Shown piece after piece: positions 14,101 to 29,100 of a DNA stretch of 64,000 nt; position 1 is the stretch's first letter, and every line of letters starts with the position of its first letter. Under the pieces are notes generated by a model that saw nothing but the letters and a program-made list of their open reading frames with translations, did no database searches and was not told the DNA's origin. Origin of the DNA: Nematostella vectensis (Eukaryota > Cnidaria > Anthozoa > Actiniaria > Edwardsiidae); NCBI RefSeq assembly GCF_932526225.1, contig NC_064044.1, positions 14,263,453 through 14,327,452 on the forward strand, read 5' to 3'. The translations under genes and the position numbers were made by a program.

Positions 14101-17100
14101 ATCACAAAAAGACACAGCACAGCACAGCACAACACAAAAAGACACAGCACAGCACAGCACAACACAAAAAGACACAGCACAGCACAGCACAGCACAAAAA
14201 GACACAGCACAGCACAGCACAACACAAAAAGACACAGCACAGCACAACACAAAAAGACACTGCACAGCACAACACAAAAAGACACAGCACAGCACAGCAC
14301 AGCACAAAAAGACACAGCACAACACAGCACAACACAAAAAGACACAGCACAGCACAGCACAGCACAAAAAGACACAGCACAGCACAGCACAACACAAAAA
14401 GACACAGCACAGCACAACACAAAAAGACACAGCACAGCACAACACAAAAAGACACAGCACAGCACAGCACAACACAAAAAGACACAGCACAACACAGCAC
14501 AACACAAAAAGACACAGCACAGTACAGCACAACACAAAAAGACACAGCACAGCACAGCACAAAAAGACACAGCACAACACAGCACAACACAAAAAGACAC
14601 AGCACAGCACAGCACAAAAAGACACAGCACAGCACAGCACAACACAAAAAGACACAGCACAGCACAGCACAAAAAGACACAGCACAAAAAGACACAGCAC
14701 AACACAAAAAGACACAGCACAGCACAGCACAACACAAAAAGACACAGCACAGCACAAAAAGACACAGCACAGCACAACACAAAAAGACACAGCACAGCAC
14801 AGCACAACACAAAAAGACACAGCACAGCACAGCACAAAAAGACACAGCACAGCACAGCACAACACAAAAAGACACAGCACAGCACAGCACAACACAAAAA
14901 GACACAGCACAACACAGCACAACACAAAAAGACACAGCACAGCACAAAAAGACACAGCACAGCACAACACAAAAAGACACAGCACAGCACAGCACAAAAA
15001 GACACAGCACAGCACAGCACAGCACAACACAAAAAGACACAGCACAGCACAGCACAGCACAAAAAGACACAGCACAGCACAGCACAACACAAAAAGACAC
15101 AGCACAGCACAGCACAGCACAGCACAAAAAGACACAGCACAGCACAACACAAAAAGACACAGCACAGCACAGCACAACACAAAAAGACACAGCACAGTAC
15201 AGCACAGCACAACACAAAAAGACACAGCACAGCACAGCACAGCACAAAAAGACACAGCACAGCACAGCACAACACAAAAAGACACAGCACAGCACAGCAC
15301 AGCACAGCACAAAAAGACACAGCACAGCACAGCACAACACAAAAAGACACGGCACAGCACAGCACAGCACAAAAAGACACAGCACAGCACAGCACAACAC
15401 AAAAAGACACAGCACAGCACAGCACAACACAAAAAGACACAGCACAGCACAGCACAACACAAAAGACACAGCACAGCACAACACAGCACAAAAAGACACA
15501 GCACAGCACAGCACAACACAAAAAGACACAGCACAGCACAGCACAACACAAAAGACACAGCACAGCACAACACAGCACAAAAAGACACAGCACAGCACAG
15601 CACAAAAAGACACAGCACAGCACAACACAGCACAAAAAGACACAGCACAGCACAGCACAACACAAAAAGACACAGCACAGCACAGCACAGCACAGCACAG
15701 CACAGCACAAAAAGACACAGCACAGCACAGCACAACACAAAAAGACACAGTACAGCACAGCACAGCACAAAAAGACACAGCACAGCACAGCACAACACAA
15801 AAAGACACAGCACAGCACAGCACAGCACAGCACAGCACAAAAAGACACAGCACAGCACAGCACAACACAAAAAGACACAGCACAGCACAGCACAACACAA
15901 AAAGACACAGCACAGCACAGCACAGCACAGCACAAAAAGACACAGCACAGCACAGCACAACACAAAAAGACACAGCACAGCACAGCACAGCACAGCACAA
16001 AAAGACACAGCACAACACAGCACAACACAAAAAGACACAGCACAGCACAGCACAGCACAGCACAAAAAGACACAGCACAGCACAGCACAACACAAAAAGA
16101 CACAGCACAGCACAGCACAACACAAAAAGACACAGCACAACACAGCACAACACAAAAAGACACAGCACAGCACAGCACAACACAAAAAGACACAGCACAA
16201 CACAGCACAACACAAAAAGACACAGCACAGCACAAAAAGACACAGCACAGCACAACACAAAAAGACACAGCACAGCACAGCACAGCACAAAAAGACACAG
16301 CACAGCACAGCACAGCACAACACAAAAAGACACAGCACAGCACAACACAAAAAGACACAGCACAGCACAGCACAAAACAAAAAGACACAGCACAGTACAG
16401 CACAGCACAACACAAAAAGACACAGCACAGCACAGCACAGCACAAAAAGACACAGCACAGCACAGCACAACACAAAAAGACACAGCACAGCACAAAAAGA
16501 CACAGCACAGCACAAAAAGACACAGCACAGCACAGCACAACACAAAAAGACACAGCACAGCACAAAAAGACACAGCACAACACAGCACAACACAAAAAGA
16601 CACAGCACAACACAGCACAACACAAAAAGACACAGCACAGCACAGCACAACACAAAAAGACACAGCACAGCACAGCACAACACAAAAAGACACAGCACAG
16701 CACAGCACAACACAAAAGACACAGCACAGCACAAAAAGACAGAGCACAGCACAGCACAGCACAGCACAACACAAAAAGACACAGCACAGCACAGCACAGC
16801 ACAAAAAGACACAGCACAGCACAGCACAACACAAAAAGACACAGCACAGCACAGCACAGCACAGCACAAAAAGACACAGCACAGCACAGCACAACACAAA
16901 AAGACACAGCACAGCACAGCACATCACAAAAAGACACAGCACAGCACAGCACAACACAAAAAGACACAGCACAGCACAGCACAACACAAAAAGACACAGC
17001 ACAGCACAGCACAGCACAAAAAGACACAGCACAGCACAGCACAACACAAAAAGACACAGCACAGCACAACACAAAAAGACACTGCACAGCACAACACAAA

Positions 17101-20100
17101 AAGACACAGCACAGCACAGCACAGCACAGCACAAAAAGACACAGCACAACACAGCACAACACAAAAAGACACAGCACAGCACAAAAAGACACAGCACAGC
17201 ACAGCACAACACAAAAAGACACAGCACAGCACAACACAAAAAGACACAGCACAGCACAACACAAAAAGACACAGCACAGCACAGCACAACACAAAAAGAC
17301 ACAGCACAACACAGCACAACACAAAAAGACACAGCACAGTACAGCACAACACAAAAAGACACAGCACAGCACAGCACAAAAAGACACAGCACAACACAGC
17401 ACAACACAAAAAGACACAGCACAGCACAGCACAAAAAGACACAGCACAGCACAGCACAACACAAAAAGACACAGCACAGCACAGCACAAAAAGACACAGC
17501 ACAAAAAGACACAGCACAACACAAAAAGACACAGCACAGCACAGCACAACACAAAAAGACACAGCACAACACAAAAAGACACAGCACAGCACAGCACAAC
17601 ACAAAAAGACACAGCACAGCACAGCACAAAAAGACACAGCACAGCACAGCACAACACAAAAAGACACAGCACAGCACAGCACAACACAAAAAGACACAGC
17701 ACAACACAGCACAACACAAAAAGACACAGCACAGCACAAAAAGACACAGCACAGCACAACACAAAAAGACACAGCACAGCACAGCACAAAAAGACACAGC
17801 ACAGCACAGCACAGCACAACACAAAAAGACACAGCACAGCACAGCACAGCACAAAAAGACACAGCACAGCACAGCACAACACAAAAAGACACAGCACAGC
17901 ACAGCACAGCACAGCACAAAAAGACACAGCACAGCACAACACAAAAAGACACAGCACAGCACAGCACAACACAAAAAGACACAGCACAGTACAGCACAGC
18001 ACAACACAAAAAGACACAGCACAGCACAGCACAGCACAAAAAGACACAGCACAGCACAGCACAACACAAAAAGACACAGCACAGCACAGCACAGCACAAA
18101 AAGACACAGCACAGCACAGCACAACACAAAAAGACACAGCACAGCACAGCACAGCACAAAAAGACACAGCACAGCACAGCACAACACAAAAAGACACAGC
18201 ACAGCACAGCACAGCACAAAAAGACACAGCACAGCACAGCACAACACAAAAAGACACAGCACAGCACAGCACAGCACAGCACAGCACAGCACAGCACAAC
18301 ACAACACAAAAAGACACAGCACAACACAGCACAGCACAACACAAAAAGACACAGCACAGCACAGCACAACACAAAAAGACACAGCACAGCACAGCACAAA
18401 AAGACACAGCACAGCACAGCACAACACAAAAAGACACAACACAGCACAACACAAAAAGACACAGCACAGCACAGCACAACACAAAAAGACACAGCACAGC
18501 ACAGCACAAAAACACACAGCACAGCACAGCACAACACAAAAAGACACAACACAGCACAACACAAAAAGACACAGCACAGCACAACACAAAAAGACACAGC
18601 ACAGCACAGCACAACACAAAAAGACACAGCACAGCACAGCACAGCACAGCACAGCACAGCACAACACAACACAAAAAGACCCAGCACAGCACAGCACAAC
18701 ACAAAAAGACACAGCACAACACAAAAAGACAGAGCACAGCACAGCACAGCACAGCACAGCACAGCACAGCACAGCACAGCACAGCACAGCACAGCACAGC
18801 ACAGCACAGCACAGCACAGCACAGCACAGCACAGCACAGCACAGCACAGCACAGCACAGCACAGCACAGCACAGCACAGCACAGCACAGCACAGCACAGC
18901 ACAAAAAGACACAGCACAGCACAGCACAACACAAAAAGACACAGCACAGCACAGCACAACACAAAAAGACACAGCACAGCACAGCACAGCACAGCACAGC
19001 ACAGCACAGCACAAAAAGACACAGCACAGCACAGCACAACACAAAAAGACACAGCACAGCACAGCACAGCACAAAAAGACACAGCACAGCACAACACAGC
19101 ACAACACAAAAAGACACAGCACAGCACAGCACAGCACAACACAAAAAGACAGCACAGCACAGCACAACACAAAAAGACACAGCACAGCACAGCACAAAAA
19201 GACACAGCACAGCACAGCACAACACAAAAAAACACAGCACAACACAAAAAGACACAGCACAGCACAGCACAACACAAAAAGACACAGCACAGCACAGCAC
19301 AACACAGCACAACACAAAAAGACACAGCACAGCACAGCACAGCACAGCACAAAAAGACACAGCACAGCACAGCACAACACAAAAAGACACAGCACAGCAC
19401 AGCACAACACAAAAAGACACAGCACAACACAGCACAACACAAAAAGACACAGCACAGCACAGCACAACACAAAAAGACACAGCACAACACAGCACAACAC
19501 AAAAAGACACAGCACAGCACAAAAAGACACAGCACAGCACAACACAAAAAGACACAGCACAGCACAGCACAGCACAGCACAGCACAAAAAGACACAGCAC
19601 AGCACAGCACAGCACAACACAAAAAGACACAGCACAGCACAACACAAAAAGACACAGCACAGCACAGCACAAAACAAAAAGACACAGCACAGTACAGCAC
19701 AGCACAACACAAAAAGACACAGCACAGCACAGCACAGCACAAAAAGACACAGCACAGCACAGCACAACACAAAAAGACACAGCACAGCACAAAAAGACAC
19801 AGCACAGCACAAAAAGACACAGCACAGCACAGCACAACACAAAAAGACACAGCACAGCACAAAAAGACACAGCACAACACAGCACAACACAAAAAGACAC
19901 AGCACAACACAGCACAACACAAAAAGACACAGCACAGCACAGCACAACACAAAAAGACACAGCACAGCACAGCACAACACAAAAAGACACAGCACAGCAC
20001 AGCACAACACAAAAGACACAGCACAGCACAAAAAGACAGAGCACAGCACAGCACAGCACAGCACAACACAAAAAGACACAGCACAGCACAGCACAGCACA

Positions 20101-23100
20101 AAAAGACACAGCACAGCACAGCACAGCACAACACAAAAAGACACAGCACAGCACAGCACAGCACAGCACAAAAAGACACAGCACAGCACAGCACAACACA
20201 AAAAGACACAGCACAGCACAGCACATCACAAAAAGACACAGCACAGCACAGCACAACACAAAAAGACACAGCACAGCACAGCACAACACAAAAAGACACA
20301 GCACAGCACAGCACAGCACAAAAAGACACAGCACAGCACAGCACAACACAAAAAGACACAGCACAGCACAACACAAAAAGACACTGCACAGCACAACACA
20401 AAAAGACACAGCACAGCACAGCACAGCACAGCACAAAAAGACACAGCACAACACAGCACAACACAAAAAGACACAGCACAGCACAAAAAGACACAGCACA
20501 GCACAGCACAACACAAAAAGACACAGCACAGCACAACACAAAAAGACACAGCACAGCACAACACAAAAAGACACAGCACAGCACAGCACAACACAAAAAG
20601 ACACAGCACAACACAGCACAACACAAAAAGACACAGCACAGTACAGCACAACACAAAAAGACACAGCACAGCACAGCACAAAAAGACACAGCACAACACA
20701 GCACAACACAAAAAGACACAGCACAGCACAGCACAAAAAGACACAGCACAGCACAGCACAACACAAAAAGACACAGCACAGCACAGCACAAAAAGACACA
20801 GCACAAAAAGACACAGCACAACACAAAAAGACACAGCACAGCACAGCACAACACAAAAAGACACAGCACAACACAAAAAGACACAGCACAGCACAGCACA
20901 ACACAAAAAGACACAGCACAGCACAGCACAAAAAGACACAGCACAGCACAGCACAACACAAAAAGACACAGCACAGCACAGCACAACACAAAAAGACACA
21001 GCACAACACAGCACAACACAAAAAGACACAGCACAGCACAAAAAGACACAGCACAGCACAACACAAAAAGACACAGCACAGCACAGCACAAAAAGACACA
21101 GCACAGCACAGCACAGCACAACACAAAAAGACACAGCACAGCACAGCACAGCACAAAAAGACACAGCACAGCACAGCACAACACAAAAAGACACAGCACA
21201 GCACAGCACAGCACAGCACAAAAAGACACAGCACAGCACAACACAAAAAGACACAGCACAGCACAGCACAACACAAAAAGACACAGCACAGTACAGCACA
21301 GCACAACACAAAAAGACACAGCACAGCACAGCACAGCACAAAAAGACACAGCACAGCACAGCACAACACAAAAAGACACAGCACAGCACAGCACAGCACA
21401 AAAAGACACAGCACAGCACAGCACAACACAAAAAGACACAGCACAGCACAGCACAGCACAAAAAGACACAGCACAGCACAGCACAACACAAAAAGACACA
21501 GCACAGCACAGCACAGCACAAAAAGACACAGCACAGCACAGCACAACACAAAAAGACACAGCACAGCACAGCACAGCACAGCACAGCACAGCACAACACA
21601 ACACAAAAAGACACAGCACAACACAGCACAGCACAACACAAAAAGACACAGCACAGCACAGCACAACACAAAAAGACACAGCACAGCACAGCACAAAAAG
21701 ACACAGCACAGCACAGCACAACACAAAAAGACACAACACAGCACAACACAAAAAGACACAGCACAGCACAGCACAACACAAAAAGACACAGCACAGCACA
21801 GCACAAAAACACACAGCACAGCACAGCACAACACAAAAAGACACAACACAGCACAACACAAAAAGACACAGCACAGCACAACACAAAAAGACACAGCACA
21901 GCACAGCACAACACAAAAAGACACAGCACAGCACAGCACAGCACAGCACAGCACAGCACAACACAACACAAAAAGACCCAGCACAGCACAGCACAACACA
22001 AAAAGACACAGCACAACACAAAAAGACAGAGCACAGCACAGCACAGCACAGCACAGCACAGCACAGCACAGCACAGCACAGCACAGCACAGCACAGCACA
22101 GCACAGCACAGCACAGCACAGCACAGCACAGCACAGCACAGCACAGCACAGCACAGCACAGCACAGCACAGCACAGCACAGCACAGCACAGCACAGCACA
22201 GCACAGCACAGCACAGCACAGCACAAAAAGACACAGCACAGCACAGCACAACACAAAAAGACACAGCACAGCACAGCACAACACAAAAAGACACAGCACA
22301 GCACAGCACAGCACAGCACAGCACAGCACAGCACAGCACAGCACAGCACAAAAAGACACAGCACAGCACAGCACAACACAAAAAGACACAGCACAGCACA
22401 GCACAGCACAAAAAGACACAGCACAGCACAACACAGCACAACACAAAAAGACACAGCACAGCACAGCACAGCACAACACAAAAAGACAGCACAGCACAGC
22501 ACAACACAAAAAGACACAGCACAGCACAGCACAAAAAGACACAGCACAGCACAGCACAACACAAAAAAACACAGCACAACACAAAAAGACACAGCACAGC
22601 ACAGCACAACACAAAAAGACACAGCACAGCACAGCACAACACAGCACAACACAAAAAGACACAGCACAGCACGGCACAACACAAAAAGACACAGCACAGC
22701 ACAGCACAACACAAAAAGACACAGCACAGCACAGCACAACACAAAAAGACACAGCACAACACAGCACAACACAAAAAGACACAGCACAACACAGCACAAC
22801 ACAGCACAACACAAAAAGACACAGCACAGCACAAAAAGACACAGCACAGCACAGCACAACACAAAAAGACACAGCACAGCACAGCACAACACAAAAAGAC
22901 AGCACAGCACAACACAAAAAGACACAGCACAGCACAACACAAAAGGACACAGCACAGCACAACACAAAAAGACACAGCACAGTACAGCACAACACAGCAC
23001 AAAAAAAGACTAAACACAACAAGATACAACATAACAACATAACACAACACAACACAACAAGCCACATCATAACACGTCGCATGAATGCCCGGGTAGTTTT

Positions 23101-26100
23101 CACATGTTCTCTTGTACCTCTAGCCACATGCCTATATCTCCCGTGTGAAGCCATCCGTCTTCATCTAAAGCCTCAGCGGTTTTTTCCGGGTTTTTGTGGT
23201 AGCGGGGAATAACATTCGGTCCCTTGATGCAGACCTAGAACAAAAAATAGGCAAATATAAGATTTTTGGATAAGTTTATAAGCAGGAGAAAGTGAATTAT
23301 GGACCGAGCAACAGCTAGGTAAGAGTGATGCGGTGTTAATATGTGGACTGAAGTACTTGGTAGCTACCTCTCCTTTGAGATCTTTTGTAGAGTAATTCTT
23401 CTCAGGAACGTCTACCAGTTTGATGTAATTGCAGGTAAGGGGAGGTCCTACAATACCTGCAAAACATGAATATACAGACTGAAAATACAGATTCGCTTAC
23501 TAAGATAATGTTCGTGAGGCGTCCTTGAAAGCGAGTCACAAGTTTTATCGAGGAGCATTTTTGTAAAAAACTCCCATAGTTAACTATTACTTGCTGACTT
23601 TTAAACGACTCATTGATAACTGACACGTGCTGAATTCTAGACGACTCTCCGATAACTAGTGCGTCCTTACTTTTAGACGGAGTCTTACTGGCATTGCTTT
23701 CTAAAACGTGCTGTATTAAGAAGACCAATCCATAGGTAACACGTGTTGAATTTTAGACGAATCATTGCTAGATAACACGTGCTGCATTGTAAACCATTCA
23801 TTGCTAGCTAACATTTTCTGAATAGCTAACACATTGATAGATAACACGCGCTGAATTTCAGACAACGCATTGATAGTTAACACGCATTGATAGCTAGAGT
23901 GGTTTTCAAAATAATGTGCAACAAAACGTAGTCGTGAAATAGTCAAGCCAGAACAAAAGAGAGCAAAGACATTCCAGTGTATTAGTACTAAATCACGTAG
24001 TATCATGGGCGTAGAAAGAGGGGTGGGCCAAGGAGCCCACCTTTCTAGCCAGAAAATGCCTTGAAATGACCTTTTGGGCCCCCTCCTGTTAAAAATCCTG
24101 GCTATGCCGCTGAGTATTTCACAGGATTTTGAAAACCACTGTTAACACTGAATTTTAGGCGACGCATTGTGATCTGGTCCAGCTTTCACCTGCTTGCATG
24201 TCTTGGGGAAGCTGCAAACTGGCGCAGGCGGTGCATTCCGTCTGACCGTATCCCTCCATGATCTAGAAATCAGTAGAAAGAGTAAATAGGTAAAAATAAC
24301 AGGCCCGAACCCAAGATTTTTTCTTGGGGGGGGGATGGGGTTTCTGATAAAAGTCAAACCACCTCCGAAAGAACAAAAAGGGTTTTTTTATGCCCTTGCA
24401 GTATCTCCACGGGACGTTTATTGCCGGATTTGGCTACATAACAGAGTGATCTAGGTTATGATTTTTAGTTTTTTCTACAAATAACACGTCTATTGAGAAC
24501 CAAAAGTGGACTTTTGGCCGTTGTGTTTGTGTGTGTGTGTGGGGGGCACCCACCCCCCCCCCCCCCCCCCCCCCTTCCCGGATTCGGGCCTGCATAATAA
24601 TGAACGATCTGGCAAAGTATTAAAATTATTTGAAATTTTATTACAAGAACAGTTTCGATTTCAACTGAATTCAAATCATTTCGTTACAAAACTTTGGTCT
24701 GGAGTAATCGCGCCGTTCTGGTTCGGTTGAGGTTCGCCGATTGAGTGGTCCACAGTAAACGTGGGGTCGAGCTTCTCATTAATTCAATTTCGTGCGCAAT
24801 AAACGGCGCGCTGATGTAGCACCATCCGTCAAAAAGCAATCTAGGCTTAGGCTAGAGATAGAGTATCGCGAACCAAGACCGCGTGCAAGATCAATGACAT
24901 AGTTCAATGATACATCAATAATATCACCGGCCTCCGAATGTGCACATGTGAACTTGTGTTGACAATATAAAGAAGCCTTCTTCTTCTTCGATGTAAAACT
25001 AGAGAACTACTGCTACTCACCCTGCAATCGCCCATGGCGCATCTAAAAAAGGTCATGACTTTCGGCGACAAGGGTGCCGCCCCTGATGTGATCGCCCTCA
25101 CACGACCACCAAATAGCATCTTACACACACAAAAACAACAGCAAACAAGTCATATGAAAATATCTAGTCATCAATAAGGGATTTGAAAATAAATATTGCG
25201 TGGCAAATGCTTTATGTACAATCGAAAATATCACAACAACTTCAAATCGGGCGGTAGAAAATGGATAATTTCACATAAATGGTAGTTCGCTAGAATAACA
25301 AAATGGCGGCTGGCAGAGGCTGTTCAAGAGAAATGGTGAGAATCGAGGAGAGAGGTGGATGTTTTCATGTGTCAGGGCTGCAAAGGATTGCAACTTTGCA
25401 ATAGCCTGTTCGTTTGATAATGGTATCTAAATGGTGGGTAATGGTGGTATTAGTTACGCGATAAGTATAGATATTATTGATACGCTCAAGCCTACTTGAC
25501 ACTTGTCTCCATACCTGGACTTTCTTGAAGACAACCTTATCCCATATGGTGTTACTTCGAAAAACATTCCTTGTTAGAACAGATAAAAAAGGTTACGTGA
25601 CGAATACGCGCATGATGGGAGTTTTCTAAGATCTGCTTAACGCTATCAACTATTGAAAAGCAACATTGCTCTCACCGCAAGGGTTCTTCAAAGAGCTTTG
25701 TAAGGTGCTTTTTAAAGCTGTTTTTCGCTATGTACCGAGTCGTGGCCGCCATCTTCCTTTGTTCTGGCCAAGCGGGATCTGGGGAGGAGGTGATGGGTTT
25801 GCGCGTGGCCAGAAAAGAACAAGATGGTGGCCAGAAAAAAAACAAGATGGTGGCCAGAACAAAACAAGGTGGCTGCCAGAACAAAACAAGATGGCGGCTA
25901 GCGTTGCAAGAGTTCGTAGATAAATAATATATATAGTAATCTGGACAAAGTTAAACAGTATGCTGATTTTTCCACGTACTTATTCATGTCCGCTTCCTTA
26001 GCGTGAAGACCTTTCTGGAACATCCAGCTCTTGAACTTGCTCTCAGACACTTGGGCCATGACCTTATATGGAAACAGAAGCACACCATTATCCATTTGTT

Positions 26101-29100
26101 CACCCAAAAGCGCAATTGCTGGAATAAGAGCCGATGCGTGCGTTTCATGTCCCAGGCGAGGCGCTTATTCGAGTGAGGAGCTTATTACACAACCGGTTGT
26201 ACTCTAGATGAAAAATGACCCAGCTCGCTCTGTCAATTGATTCAGGAAGAGGCCTGTCGAGCGTGCTAGCAACGATACAATATATCATATTGCCTTTGAG
26301 AAAATAGGTGCCTGTATAAAATGCTTTTAAACAACGAGCAAGAAGAAAAATTTTGCCAAAACCATGAACAAAACAAGCTCTTGATGTCAAAATGTTGTTT
26401 CCGGTAGTACTTATTTGGGGGAGCTCTTATTCAAGGGAGGCGCTTATTCGATGGAAGCGATTATCCGAGTAATTACGGTATCAGTCTTGTTGTTTAAGAT
26501 GGAACATTTCAAAGATATATCTCTTCTTAGCCCTCCTTCGACATTTATTCAAATACCTTGTCATAAACTTTGTTCATTATTCGGGGAACTGAAGCAAAAA
26601 ACGTTGGCCTGAAAAATAACATCAGAAACAGCGATTGACAATCCAAAATTTAATTATTTTCATATACCACAATTACATCCAATGGTCTATTTCTTTTTTA
26701 TGAGGACACTTTTAAAAAGCATGTGAGTACCCCGAAAAAAGTATATTTTTGAAATATATATTAAAATAACAAGGCTTTACTCTCTTGGTGGGAATTCGTT
26801 TCTATTTTGAGATTCTTAGGCAGAGCCGTAGCAGGCCACGTAAAATTAGGGGACACAGTGCAGAAACATTAATAAAATGTTGGGGGCATAGCCACGCCCC
26901 TTCTGGTTATTTCCTTTTTTATCCCACTTGTCGAGATCAAAATTTCTGTGTGCGTGTAATGGCGTATTGTTAAGCTTTTGTGCGTGTATGGTGTATTGTC
27001 AATCTCCTGTCCGTGTATGGTGTATTGTTAATCTCTTGTCCGTGTATGGTGTATTGTTAATCTCTAGTGCGTGTATGGTGTATTGCTAATATCTAGTGCG
27101 TGTATGGTGTATTGTTAAACTCTAGTCCATGTATGGTGTATTGTTAAGCTCTTGTCCGTGTATGGTGTATTGTTAATCTCTAGTGCGTGTATGGCGTATT
27201 GTTAATCTCTAGTGCGTGTAATGGCGTATTGTTAATCTCTAGTGCGTGTATGGCGTATTGTTAATCTCTAGTGCGTGTATGGTGTATTGTTAAGCTCTAG
27301 TCCATGTATGGTGTATTGTTAAGCTCTTGTCCGTGTATGGTGTATTGTTAATCTCTAGTGCGTGTATGGCGTATTGTTAATCTCTAGTGCGTGTATGGTG
27401 TATTGTTAATCTCTAGTGCGTGTATGGTTTATTGTTAATTTCTTGTGCGTGTATGGTGTATTGTTAATGTCTTGTGCGTGTATGGTGTATTGTTAATCTC
27501 TTGTGCGTGTATGGTGTATTGTTAATCTCTAGTGCGTTTATGGTGTATTGTTAAGCTCTAGTGCGTGTATGGCGTATTGTTAATCTCTAGTGCGTGTATG
27601 GTGTATTGTTAATCTCTAGTGCGTGTATGGTGTATTGTTAATCTCTTGTGCGTGTATGGTGTATTGTTAATCTCTTGTGCGTGTATGGTGTATTGTTAAT
27701 CTCTAGTGCGTGTATGGTGTATTGTTAATCTCTAGTGCGTGTATGGTGTATTGTTAATCTCTAGTGCGTGTATGGTGTATTGTTAAGCTCTAGTGCGTGT
27801 ATGGTGTATTGTTAATCTCTTGTGCGTGTATGGTGTATTGTTAATCTCTAGTGCGTGTATGGTGTATTGTTAATCTCGAGTGCGTGTATGGTGTATTGTT
27901 AATCTCTAGTGCGTGTATGGTGTATTGTTAATCTCTAGTGCGTGTATGGTGTATTGTTAAGCTCTTGTGCGTGTATGGTGTATTGTTAATCTCGAGTGCG
28001 TGTATGGTGTATTGTTAATCTCTAGGGCGTGTATGGTGTATTGTTAATCTCTAGTGAGTGTATGGTGTATTGTTAATCTCTAGTGCGTGTATGGTGTATT
28101 GTTAATCTCTAGTGAGTGTATGGTGTATTGTTAATCTCTAGTGAGTGTATGGTGTATTGTTAAGCTCTAGTGCGTGTATGGTGTATTGTTAATCTCTAGT
28201 GAGTGTATGGTGTATTGTTAATCTCTAGTGCGTGTATGGTGTATTGTTAATCTCTAGTGCGTGTATGGTGTATTGTTAATCTTTTGTGCGTGTATGGTGT
28301 ATTGTTAATCTCTTGTGCGTGTATGGTGTATTGTTAATCTCTAGTGAGTGTATGGTGTATTGTCAATCTCTAGTGCGTGTATGGTGTATTGTTAATCTCT
28401 AGTGCGTGTATGGCGTATTGTTAAGCTCTAGTGCGTGTATGGTGTATTGTAAAGCTCTAGTGCGTGTATGGTGTATTGCTAATCTCTAGTGCGTGTATGG
28501 TGTATTGCTAATCTCTAGTGCGTGTATGGTGTATTGTTAAGCTCTAGTGCGTGTATGGTGTATTGTTAATCTCTTGTGCGTGTTAGGTCGTCTTACTTGA
28601 GCTCCTGTATATCCTCGAAGAGAAGCTGCGGGTCTCCTCTATAAAACCCAATCCTGCACCCCGACTGCAGCATACATACCTTGACAAAAACAAATCATTC
28701 AGACGCATGTAAAGCATCAACAACAAAGACAAGAAAATCATCCAAAGTCGGATCAGGGTCGTAACGGGCATCGAAATCCTTGGGGGGGGGGGGGGGGGGT
28801 GCGGAGGGGGGGACGGTACAACAGATATTGCTAATTTCTTGACAAAAGCGGTTTGGCATTGCCACACCCCGACTGGACATTTCCTCATAGTTGTAGAAAA
28901 ATATGGGGGACGGGTCGAGGGAGAGGGTCCCCCTGGCCCGTATAGCATAGGTGTCACAGACAGACAGATATCGTTATATTTGGGTCTTATAAATTAAAGT
29001 AAATAGACCAGTTTTCGACTAATTTTTCATACTGTTAGTGTTAAAAAAGAAAGTTATTTCTTATGCAGAGGCATTAGCGGGTTGCTGTTTTCACCCGTGG

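Noticed and set aside
11170-23000. CRISPR-like or coding repeat protein
   Set aside because: There are no unique spacers between constant repeats and the host is a eukaryote. Variation is slippage and point change within pentamers.
11136-23042. A 3968-codon plus-strand ORF and antisense ORFs of up to 3024 codons
   Set aside because: They are the pentamer satellite read through. The units contain no stop triplets, all frames on both strands are open for long distances, and the array lies inside an ACSL-A intron.
28583-28957. 124-codon minus-strand ORF over a poly-G/C tract
   Set aside because: Only the ACSL-A exon 11 bases (28597-28679), in another frame, are supported; the rest crosses a homopolymer and intron.
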